A stretch of 62,009 bases of DNA from Arthrobacter psychrolactophilus (GTDB lineage Bacteria > Actinomycetota > Actinomycetes > Actinomycetales > Micrococcaceae), in assembly GCF_003219795.1 (NCBI RefSeq), contig NZ_QJVC01000024.1, forward strand, positions 1 to 62,009, written 5' to 3'. The number at the start of each line of letters is the position of its first letter. The stretch's first letter is position 1. The translations under genes were made by a program, and so were the position numbers. This document shows positions 17,804 through 25,139 of the stretch, in pieces. The notes below the pieces were generated by a model. It had not been told where the DNA came from. It ran no database searches and saw nothing but the letters and a program-made list of their open reading frames with translations.

Positions 17804-18735
17804 GCGAGCATGTACGCCCCACTCCCGACGCCCTGATCAGCGTCGTCATTGCCACGATCGGCCGGCCCGACATGTTGCGCGACGCGGTGCGGGCGATCTT
17901 GGCGCAAACCTACCTCGGCCCCGTGGAAATCCTCGTCGTGTTCGACGGCGGCAACATCGACCCCCTATCCGACGTCGTTGTCCCCGCGAATCGTACCCTG
18001 CACCTCATGCACAATGCGCGAACCAAAGGTCTGGCAGGCGGGAGAAATACTGGAATTCTGGCGGCCTCCGGGACCATCATCGGCTTTTGCGACGACGATG
18101 ACCTCTGGGCGCCACCCAAATTGCAAGAGCAGCTGGAACTGTGGGCTTACCAACCCGATGCCATCGCTATATCGGGGGGCATTTGTGTCCGCTCAGAGTC
18201 GGGGACAACGGAACGCTTACCACCGGAACGCATTCGATTCGAGGATTTTTTGGCATCCCGGGTCACGGCGGTTCACCCCTCCACCATGTTGTACCGCCGC
18301 GAGGACCTTCTTGGACGGATCGGGCTCGTCGACGAGCTCCTCCCAGGCTCCTACGGGGAGGACTACGACCTGTTGCTTCGGGCTACCCGCTTTGGTGATG
18401 TTTACGCCGTCCCGTACCCCCTTGTCACGGTGCGCTGGGATCGGCCATCACATTTCGCTGGCAAGTGGCAGGATATGGCCGCGGGATTGAGTTATATCCT
18501 GCGCAAATTCCCCGAGTTGGAACGATCACCCAAAGGTACGTCCCGCATCGCCTCTCAGGTGGCCTTTTCCTTGGCCGCGGTCGGCGAGCGCCGCACCTCC
18601 TTGACGTGGATTCGTTCGGCACTGCACCACAATCCGTTGCAACCACGAGCCTACGCCGCATTACTCGTGGCCATGGGGTGTGTCCCCGCCCAGACGCTCC
18701 TGGATGCCGTCAACCGACATGGCCGCGGGCTATGA
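17800..18735 (+). CDS. family 2 glycosyltransferase
   Basis: 311 residues from ATG 17800 (AAAGGAG seven bases upstream), overlapping the upstream stop by ATGA. The open frame continues upstream through the CDP-alcohol gene, but that stretch is not protein-like. The GT-A fold starts with ISVVIATIGRPDMLRDAVRA. The metal-binding acidic cluster is DDDDLW (~residues 96–101), and the later GEDYDLLLRATRFG is the ED motif typical of inverting GT2 enzymes. No membrane helix is seen, so it acts at the cytoplasmic face on the lipid-linked repeat. Donor and linkage are unknown. Confidence 0.92.
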   Translation: MSEHVRPTPDALISVVIATIGRPDMLRDAVRAILAQTYLGPVEILVVFDGGNIDPLSDVVVPANRTLHLMHNARTKGLAGGRNTGILAASGTIIGFCDDDDLWAPPKLQEQLELWAYQPDAIAISGGICVRSESGTTERLPPERIRFEDFLASRVTAVHPSTMLYRREDLLGRIGLVDELLPGSYGEDYDLLLRATRFGDVYAVPYPLVTVRWDRPSHFAGKWQDMAAGLSYILRKFPELERSPKGTSRIASQVAFSLAAVGERRTSLTWIRSALHHNPLQPRAYAALLVAMGCVPAQTLLDAVNRHGRGL

Positions 18736-20042
18736 ACGCCAAGTCCTTCGGGACGGTTCCGGGCGCGCGGGCACAGATCCGCCATACACCTCCCCTGTCT
18801 CCTACCGATTCCGGGCTGCCTGCCTGGCCGATGCTCGTCCTGCTGGCCGGTTTTCCTGTGTGGTGGGCGTTCGGTGCGGCCCCCTTTGCTCCCATCGGAC
18901 TAGCCGCCATCATGCTGGCGTTACTTGTGTGCCGGGGGAATGTGACGCTGGTTCCCGGGCTCTTGCCGTGGTTCGCCTTTCTCGCCTGGGCGTGTGTTGC
19001 GGCCATAAATCTCCCCGATGGTGGAACGGCCCTGGGGTATGCCCAACGTCTGGGAAATCTCATGGCCGTCGGGGTGTACATGGTGTACTACGTCAATGCC
19101 CGCCGTTCCCTTCCGGCACAGAAGGTCATGACCGGTATCGGCGTCGTCTGGTTGACGGTGGTGGTTTTGGGGCTCCTCGCCATGATGTGGCCCGAGTATC
19201 GGCTACTCACCCCGATCGGCAAGATACTCCCGGGCGGCCTTTTGAAAAACCCCCTCGTCTACGATCTCGTGTTCCCTCCCCTCGCGGAAATTCAGCAGCC
19301 CTGGGGAGCGCCGGAACCGTTCAATCGACCCGCCGCACCCTTCCCATACGCGAATAGCTGGGGCGTTGCCTTTGCCTTGTTGACACCCTGTGCGGTGTAT
19401 CTGCTGCTGCAAGCAAGGCGTTGGTGGGTTAAAATTGGGATTCTCGCTGTCATCGCACTTTCCTTCCTACCCGCCCTCGCCACGAGTAACCGTGGCATGC
19501 TTCTCGGGCTCGCGGTCGGCACAGCATATGTCCTGCTCCGGGTAGCCGCACGGGGACAGCTGATCAAGGTGGCGGGATTGGGTTTGGCGATCGCCGGCGT
19601 CGTGGGAGCCCTGCTGATCTCAGGCGCTCTGGGAGATATTCTGGGCCGGCAACAATATAGTGACAGCACCTCCGGACGACTGAGCATTTACGATGCCACC
19701 CTGGCCGCGGTCCTCAACTCACCGTGGGTGGGCTACGGTGCACCCCGGATGGATGCAACCATCGGCATCTCCCTGGGCACCCAGGGGTATATCTGGATGC
19801 TGATGTTCAGCTTTGGCTTCGTCGGATTGGGCCTCTTCTTGTTGTTCCTGGGCAATGGCATCATCCGTACGTGGTCGGCTCCTGGAACCACGGGATTGTG
19901 GCTGCACGGTGTGCTCATCACAACCGTCGCCATCATCCCCTACTACAGCCTAGACATCATGCAGATGAGCGTCGTCGGCCTAACCATGACCGTGCTGCTG
20001 CGGGCACGGGCGTACGGGGAAAACCTCGAGCGGTCGGCATGA
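18732..20042 (+). CDS. Wzy-type polysaccharide polymerase / O-antigen ligase family
   Basis: 436 residues from ATG 18732, again overlapping the preceding stop by ATGA. It is very hydrophobic, with about eleven membrane helices. A large external loop (~residues 145–205) is followed by LATSNRGMLLGLAVG, the conserved motif of the Wzy/WaaL family. It would join flipped repeat units at the outer face of the membrane. It sits between the GT2 and Wzx genes, as in Wzx/Wzy-dependent loci. Polymerase rather than ligase is inferred from context. Confidence 0.88.
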   Translation: MNAKSFGTVPGARAQIRHTPPLSPTDSGLPAWPMLVLLAGFPVWWAFGAAPFAPIGLAAIMLALLVCRGNVTLVPGLLPWFAFLAWACVAAINLPDGGTALGYAQRLGNLMAVGVYMVYYVNARRSLPAQKVMTGIGVVWLTVVVLGLLAMMWPEYRLLTPIGKILPGGLLKNPLVYDLVFPPLAEIQQPWGAPEPFNRPAAPFPYANSWGVAFALLTPCAVYLLLQARRWWVKIGILAVIALSFLPALATSNRGMLLGLAVGTAYVLLRVAARGQLIKVAGLGLAIAGVVGALLISGALGDILGRQQYSDSTSGRLSIYDATLAAVLNSPWVGYGAPRMDATIGISLGTQGYIWMLMFSFGFVGLGLFLLFLGNGIIRTWSAPGTTGLWLHGVLITTVAIIPYYSLDIMQMSVVGLTMTVLLRARAYGENLERSA

Positions 20043-21535
20043 CTCAACCCATCGTGTTCCAGGGCGATCGGAAGACCGTCACCCGATCAAGCATCCGAAC
20101 CTTCGCGACAGTAATTTTCGGCGCCGCCGTGGCGTTCGGAACCACCCTCTTCGTCAGCAACACCGTGGGCGATGGCGGAGCCGGGGTTTTCTTCCAAATT
20201 CTGGCGTTCTTTGCCATAGCTTCCACGGCCTGCGCCTTCGGCTCCGAAACGGCCCTCGTCAAATTCCTGACGGCACAGCTAACCCTCGGATACCGAGCCG
20301 ACGTGTTCAGGACGATTGCCGTGGCCCTGATACCGGTCTTCATCATCTCCAGCGTCCTGGCAGGCACACTGTGGTTCCTTGCCCCCATGCTGGCCACGTT
20401 TTTCCACGACGCCCAGGCCCAGCAACTCATTCAGCTTCTTGCCATATTCATCATTCCGGGGTCACTGTCGACTGCCATGTTCGGAGGTCTCCGCGGTTTC
20501 GGAAGGGTTGGCGTCTACACCACCTTGCAGAACGTGTTTCTTCCGTCTCTACGATTCGCCTCCGTGGCAGCCGTGATTCTTCTGGGCCTCGGGACGGTGG
20601 CCCTCGCAGCTGCCTGGGTGATTCCCGTAGCCTTGGTACTCGTCATCTCCGCGGGTTACATGTTCCACATCTATCGCAGCTACCAGTCGAGTGCCGCCGG
20701 ATCCCTCCAATCCCGGACCGCTGGGACGACGGCGCACCCGACAAAGTCTTTCTGGTCTTTCGCCGCAGGGCGGGGTGCCGGATCTCTCGTGGAGATTGTG
20801 TTGGAGTGGATTGATGTGATCCTAGTGGGTGTGTTCCTCGGACCGGCCGCGGCCGGGGTCTACGGAGTGGTTAATCGCTGTCTGAGATTGGGCCAGATGG
20901 CCGACCACAGCGCCCGTATTGTGATGGGACCCATGTTGGGGGCGGCCATTGCCCTCTCGGATCAAGCCCGGGCCCGCGCCATCTATTTGATGTCGACACG
21001 GGTGTTGCTGCTGGTTGCCTGGCCGTTTTATCTGCTGCTGCTCATTGGCGGTCCAACGATTCTGACGTTGTTTGGTCCGGATTTTGTGGCCGGATATCCG
21101 GCCATGGTCATCATTTCGATCGCGATGGCATTGACGGTCCTAGTCGGTGGCGTGCAGAGTGTCCTGCTCATGTCGGGCCGGAGCCGGTGGCAGGTCAATA
21201 ACAAGCTAGCGGCCTTAGCTGTTGCACTCATCGGGAATTTGACGCTGATTCCCATCCTTGGTTTACCGGGCGCCGCCATTTCCTGGGCCGCGGCGGTCCT
21301 GGTCGACTCTGGGCTGGCGGCCTGGGAAGTCCATCATTTCCTTCATCTCGGGCTTCCCCTGCGATCCGTAGCGCTGTCGGCAACGCTTCCGTTGAGCGTC
21401 TACGGCGCCGGTTTAGGTCTGGCCCGTCTGAGCTTCTCCCCAACAGGGTTCAATCTGGCAGTTGAATTGACCGTGCTCACCGCGGTGTATGCGGCCCTAG
21501 TGTGGCGGTTCCGGGTGAGGTTGGGGCTGGGCTAA
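20039..21535 (+). CDS. Wzx-type oligosaccharide flippase
   Basis: 498 residues from ATG 20039, coupled to the polymerase gene by ATGA. About fourteen membrane helices, with the MOP/polysaccharide-transport pattern: a basic N-terminus, FGAAVAFGTTLFVSNTVG in helix 1 and GLRGFGRVGVYTTLQN in the first half. It would move the undecaprenyl-linked repeat to the outer leaflet. Its last codons overlap the last codons of the convergent fucosyltransferase gene by four bases. Confidence 0.9.
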   Translation: MTQPIVFQGDRKTVTRSSIRTFATVIFGAAVAFGTTLFVSNTVGDGGAGVFFQILAFFAIASTACAFGSETALVKFLTAQLTLGYRADVFRTIAVALIPVFIISSVLAGTLWFLAPMLATFFHDAQAQQLIQLLAIFIIPGSLSTAMFGGLRGFGRVGVYTTLQNVFLPSLRFASVAAVILLGLGTVALAAAWVIPVALVLVISAGYMFHIYRSYQSSAAGSLQSRTAGTTAHPTKSFWSFAAGRGAGSLVEIVLEWIDVILVGVFLGPAAAGVYGVVNRCLRLGQMADHSARIVMGPMLGAAIALSDQARARAIYLMSTRVLLLVAWPFYLLLLIGGPTILTLFGPDFVAGYPAMVIISIAMALTVLVGGVQSVLLMSGRSRWQVNNKLAALAVALIGNLTLIPILGLPGAAISWAAAVLVDSGLAAWEVHHFLHLGLPLRSVALSATLPLSVYGAGLGLARLSFSPTGFNLAVELTVLTAVYAALVWRFRVRLGLG

Positions 21536-22494
21536 AACCGCACCCACTGCTCTGGGACCAGATCCGGAGCGGTGTCACCGCTCCCGGCAATCCACTGGAG
21601 GGGTGCGATGATCGGCGATTCCTCGCTGGCCGGCTGTCCTAACCACCCGCCCCACCAGCTAAAACTACTATTGGCGATCACACGACTCGAGCAGGCAGCC
21701 ATGAGCGCAATCTCGCCACCAGCGGCCGTCGTCATCCCGGCCATCATGGCCGGGGTGGCCACGATGTCCTCTGCTCGTGCGAGCTCGTTCCTGACCCACT
21801 CGGTGTCGTCACTGAACCACATGACCCGGTGTTTACCGAGGTCGCGGACCAGCTCCAACGCCTGTGCGTAATAGTCGCCCTGCAGATTTCCGTGGTGGGC
21901 AGCGGCCACCGGATTGTTGACGTAATCACCGCGGCGTACATGCACGGCCACGGTGCCGGGCGTCTGTGACAACTCCCGCGTCTTCGATACTCCCGCCGGC
22001 GTCAACATGCTCTCAAGATAGCCCAAAACAACAGTCCGTACGGCGTCTTCTTGTCCCGCAAAGTATTTGGGCGATTGGAAGTAGCCAAGCACATAATTTC
22101 GCCCGTGATCGCCAGTCAGGAGCCGATCTACCAAGTGCGGGTCATGAGAGAAGCCCGATTCCGAGACCAAGCGGAGCTGATTGGCGAGCGGCGCAGTCCG
22201 CGTCAAGAGTCCGCTCTTATGAGCCAGCACGGCCGCATATCCCCAAGGTTTGCGCAGGCGCTCGTACCCTCGGAGTAGGCCCCCGATGGCCAGGGGGCGG
22301 TTTCCACGGCACCGCACGGTGTCAAAGGCGACCCGGCCGCCGCTGGCCGCCAGTGTATGGGCAAGCCCCCATTCAAAGAGCTGGTTTCCTAAGCCGCCTT
22401 GGATGGAGAAGATGTTGACGGGCCCGTGCTTCTGACTCTCGGGAGACTGGGCCCGGTGCTTTGCTTTGCCGGCTTCAAGGTCTTGCGTACTCAT
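21532..22494 (-). CDS. GT11 alpha-1,2-fucosyltransferase-like enzyme
   Basis: 320 residues, ATG with GGAG eight bases upstream. The family 11 motifs are present: GGLGNQLFEWGLAH near residue 34, the donor-binding VAVHVRRGDYV near residue 177, and the late SSFSWWGGWLG. GT11 enzymes transfer L-fucose from GDP-L-fucose, usually to galactose O-2, and the donor is made by gmd–fcl in this same locus. It is the last gene of the minus-strand arm, 12 bases after the Alg13-like gene. Acceptor sugar and linkage are not proven by sequence. Confidence 0.9.
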   Translation of the reverse strand: MSTQDLEAGKAKHRAQSPESQKHGPVNIFSIQGGLGNQLFEWGLAHTLAASGGRVAFDTVRCRGNRPLAIGGLLRGYERLRKPWGYAAVLAHKSGLLTRTAPLANQLRLVSESGFSHDPHLVDRLLTGDHGRNYVLGYFQSPKYFAGQEDAVRTVVLGYLESMLTPAGVSKTRELSQTPGTVAVHVRRGDYVNNPVAAAHHGNLQGDYYAQALELVRDLGKHRVMWFSDDTEWVRNELARAEDIVATPAMMAGMTTAAGGEIALMAACSSRVIANSSFSWWGGWLGQPASEESPIIAPLQWIAGSGDTAPDLVPEQWVRF

Positions 22495-22506
22495 ACTGAC
22501 ACTCCT

Positions 22507-23100
22507 CTAGGAACCGTGCGTGTGGGATTCCCTGGCATGCAATAGTTGATTGATCCGGCGCATGACTCGGCCCTTGTCATGATCGGCGATGCCCGCCAGG
22601 AGCGCCGCCTCAAGTTTGTCGGTAGCCAGGTCCGGCCGAGCAATCCGGGGACTCGTAGCCACAGTGTCGGGCGCGGCGAGCGCTTGCTCGAGTTGAGTAA
22701 TGAATTGGGGGTAATCTTCGACCATGATGGCGTCGCCTTGTTCGACCATGAGCGAGGTAAACAAGCGCTGATGACCATCCACCACTTCGTCAAGATCGGC
22801 TCGGCGGGGAATGGCTATCGGGATGCGCCCAACTTCACGGGCATCCAGGATGGATCCAGGTCCGCCTTGGACCACCACGACATCAGAGCGCCTGTACAAC
22901 TCAAGCAGTTCCTCCCGTGGCATGCGTTCGACCGACCTCGCCACACGAGGTTCCTTGCTGAATCCTCGCTGCACGAGGCAATCGACGGGTTCCTTACGGT
23001 CCAGAATCCATTGGTCGATCCAGTCAATGAGCCGGTCAAACTTATGATGATCTGTGCCCAAGGAAACGACCACGAAGGGCTGCCTCCCCTCCGACATCAC
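22507..23100 (-). CDS. Alg13-like catalytic subunit of a split glycosyltransferase
   Basis: 197 residues resembling the C-terminal half of family 28 transferases (EpsF/Cps14G/PssE type). It starts VVVSLGTDHHKFDRLI. The UDP-sugar-binding loop is the SDVVVVQGGPGSI segment near residue 88. The protein has no membrane anchor, so it needs the adjacent Alg14-like partner. The genes overlap: the start is GTG 23100 or ATG 23097, within the upstream stop. Such pairs add the second sugar (often galactose or GlcNAc) to the primed lipid in capsule synthesis. Confidence 0.88.
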   Translation of the reverse strand: MMSEGRQPFVVVSLGTDHHKFDRLIDWIDQWILDRKEPVDCLVQRGFSKEPRVARSVERMPREELLELYRRSDVVVVQGGPGSILDAREVGRIPIAIPRRADLDEVVDGHQRLFTSLMVEQGDAIMVEDYPQFITQLEQALAAPDTVATSPRIARPDLATDKLEAALLAGIADHDKGRVMRRINQLLHARESHTHGS

Positions 23101-23546
23101 AGAACAGGTCCCAAATTGATTGCGTCCGGATAGCTACGCAGTTGTTGCGGCCACTGGACGCAAAAAATGTCGGACATGGGGTAGCAAATCCGGCCACTGA
23201 GGGTGGGCATTTCGACTCGATCAAAGCATTCAAGGTACACGGTCTTGATGCGTAGAACCTTGGCCACCAGGAAGAAGGGGACACTGACGCCGGCGCCGTC
23301 GGAAATTACCAGATCGGGGCGCACCTTCAACAGGGTGGGCCAGGCTAGGAAGAAGTTCCTCGTCGCATTGACGATGCTTCTGGTGGTAGGGAAATACGCC
23401 CACACGACCTTTTCCCCGGCTAACGCGGATTCCACCTCCGGCAGTTTGAAGGACACCCATGTCCGTTCATGCTTGCTCCACCAGGGTTCGAGTGGCAGCA
23501 GCTGTGCTAGATGGCCTCCGGCCGATGAGACAAGAACAATTTTCAT
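23097..23546 (-). CDS. Alg14-like membrane-anchor subunit of a split glycosyltransferase
   Basis: 149 residues matching the EpsE/Cps14F/PssD type. The N-terminal VLVSSAGGHLAQLLPL is the SSGGH motif of Alg14 proteins. A hydrophobic segment, DGAGVSVPFFLVAKVLRI, is followed by TVYLECFDRVEMPTLSGRI, which is conserved in the family. It tethers the Alg13-like subunit to the membrane and may shape the acceptor site. It overlaps the downstream gene by four bases and lies six bases after the chain-length gene. Confidence 0.9.
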   Translation of the reverse strand: MKIVLVSSAGGHLAQLLPLEPWWSKHERTWVSFKLPEVESALAGEKVVWAYFPTTRSIVNATRNFFLAWPTLLKVRPDLVISDGAGVSVPFFLVAKVLRIKTVYLECFDRVEMPTLSGRICYPMSDIFCVQWPQQLRSYPDAINLGPVL

Positions 23547-23552
23547 TGTGAA

Positions 23553-24980
23553 TCAATTTCCTTTCTTGAGCCTTTGTGGGACGAGAACGCCTCGAGGAGC
23601 CTCGCGTGGAGCGGACGAATCGAGCTCATGACCCGGTTCGAGGTTCTTTTGATTCGCACGGCCATCAAGCCGCGATTCCGGCGGTACATACCGCACCGGA
23701 ATGTGAGGCTTCCTGGACTTCCGCCGCGAGGTCTTCTTCTTCCGGCTTGGTACGTAGTAGATGGGCTTAATCCGCTCCTGTGGCATGCCCGCGATCAGTG
23801 TCATGGTCGCCCTGAGGTGCTTGAGTCGAGTCGACTTCCCCGAGATCACAAACAGCATGTCCATACGCTCGGCCAGATCGGCCAGTCGGGTACCGGTGAG
23901 CTTATTGTCTATCTCCACATAGACGACATCGTGTTGAATCCATTGCTCGGGATTACTCCTAGCGGGCCAGCCTAGATCGATGGATTCCTGGGAAATGTCA
24001 TGAGCTACGACGGTGGCGACATTGAGTTTATGGGCCTGAGTTAGCTCCGCAAGCCACCAGGCCAGCCCGGCCGGGCCGCCACCGGGAAGACTAATAATTC
24101 CGACGAAGGTGGTGTGCTGCCGTGGCTGGCGGGAACCCAGGCCTCTGACGTTGCGGACCAGCCACCGCACCGATTCCTGATCGTCGTCATTGAGGCGAAC
24201 CAGCTCGCTGTCAAAGAACGCGCCCTGTCGAGCGGTGCGGCGAACCAGCGGGTCCGTCCGTTCCCGCAGTAGCGCCAACCCCATTCCGAGCAGGAGGCCA
24301 CCCATAGTGCCGGCCGCTAGGAACACGAGTATGCTCATCGACGACTGCCCCGATGAGGACGTGGCGTAGCCGATGATGCGCCCCGGGGTCGCAGACGCCA
24401 GAATGAGGGACGTGCGCTGTTGCATGAGGTCCTGCAGTTGTTGCAGCTGCCCATCGCTAAGAACGCTCTGATCGGTCAGGGTTTTGATGCGGGCATCAAG
24501 TTGCTCGATGTAGCCAGCGGCGACCTCGGCTGCTCCCTCCGAGCGAAACTGCAGGTACGCCTTCGCCAGTGCGTTGGCTTGGTCCGCGGCCTTCTGACCG
24601 TCCGGCAACGTCACGCTTACCTGAAGTACCTGCGACCCTGACGGTGCCGCGGTCTCGGAGTTGCTCTGCAAGGTTCCCGGGGTGACCTTCTCGCCCAGAT
24701 CCTTCGCGGCCAACGCGGCCACCTCACCGGAGGCCAGAATGGCCCGTTCCGTGGTGATGTTGATTTGCTGGTTCACTGCGGCACTCGAAAATGGGTTGGT
24801 GGTAATCGGCGACACCGTGAGGCTTGCGGTGGCCGTGTACGTTTTTGGTGCAGCCATGCCCAAAAAGGCTGCGATGCTCACGCAGCAGGCAAGAGTGACC
24901 ACTATGACCAGCCAGCGGTGGGCAATAATCTTGGCCAGGTCGGAGAGCTTCACGGTCGGTAAAAGTTCCTTCTGTGACAT
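23553..24980 (-). CDS. Wzz/YveK-type chain-length protein with degenerate BY-kinase-like domain
   Basis: 475 residues, ATG with AGGGGGA seven bases upstream. Residues ~20–46 and ~213–235 are the two membrane helices that flank an extracellular Wzz domain with a coiled-coil stretch. After residue ~285 a cytoplasmic domain follows the plan of bacterial tyrosine kinases, but where the P-loop should be it reads SLPGGGPAGLAWWLAEL, with no Lys or Ser/Thr. No tyrosine-rich tail is present; the C-terminus is instead Arg/Lys-rich. It likely controls chain length and export without kinase activity. It heads the glycosyltransferase arm downstream of the LAL regulators. Confidence 0.87.
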   Translation of the reverse strand: MSQKELLPTVKLSDLAKIIAHRWLVIVVTLACCVSIAAFLGMAAPKTYTATASLTVSPITTNPFSSAAVNQQINITTERAILASGEVAALAAKDLGEKVTPGTLQSNSETAAPSGSQVLQVSVTLPDGQKAADQANALAKAYLQFRSEGAAEVAAGYIEQLDARIKTLTDQSVLSDGQLQQLQDLMQQRTSLILASATPGRIIGYATSSSGQSSMSILVFLAAGTMGGLLLGMGLALLRERTDPLVRRTARQGAFFDSELVRLNDDDQESVRWLVRNVRGLGSRQPRQHTTFVGIISLPGGGPAGLAWWLAELTQAHKLNVATVVAHDISQESIDLGWPARSNPEQWIQHDVVYVEIDNKLTGTRLADLAERMDMLFVISGKSTRLKHLRATMTLIAGMPQERIKPIYYVPSRKKKTSRRKSRKPHIPVRYVPPESRLDGRANQKNLEPGHELDSSAPREAPRGVLVPQRLKKGN

Positions 24981-25139
24981 CGTTGATCCCCCTAGCCATC
25001 GCTTGTTCGGCGGACCGTCAAGAGTGTCCGTCTACTTGTCAGCCTAAGGGCGGCTTCCGGCCCCGTCCCGAGTAATCTCTACCCCTTCCCGCCGCTGCTA
25101 CTTGGGGGTCGAGACGCACATACCTAGCCTTGGGAACAG

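Noticed and set aside
19724-20038. Apparent N-terminal extension of the flippase gene into the polymerase gene
   Set aside because: Membrane-protein homology starts at ATG 20039 with an ATGA overlap; the extension is not protein-like.
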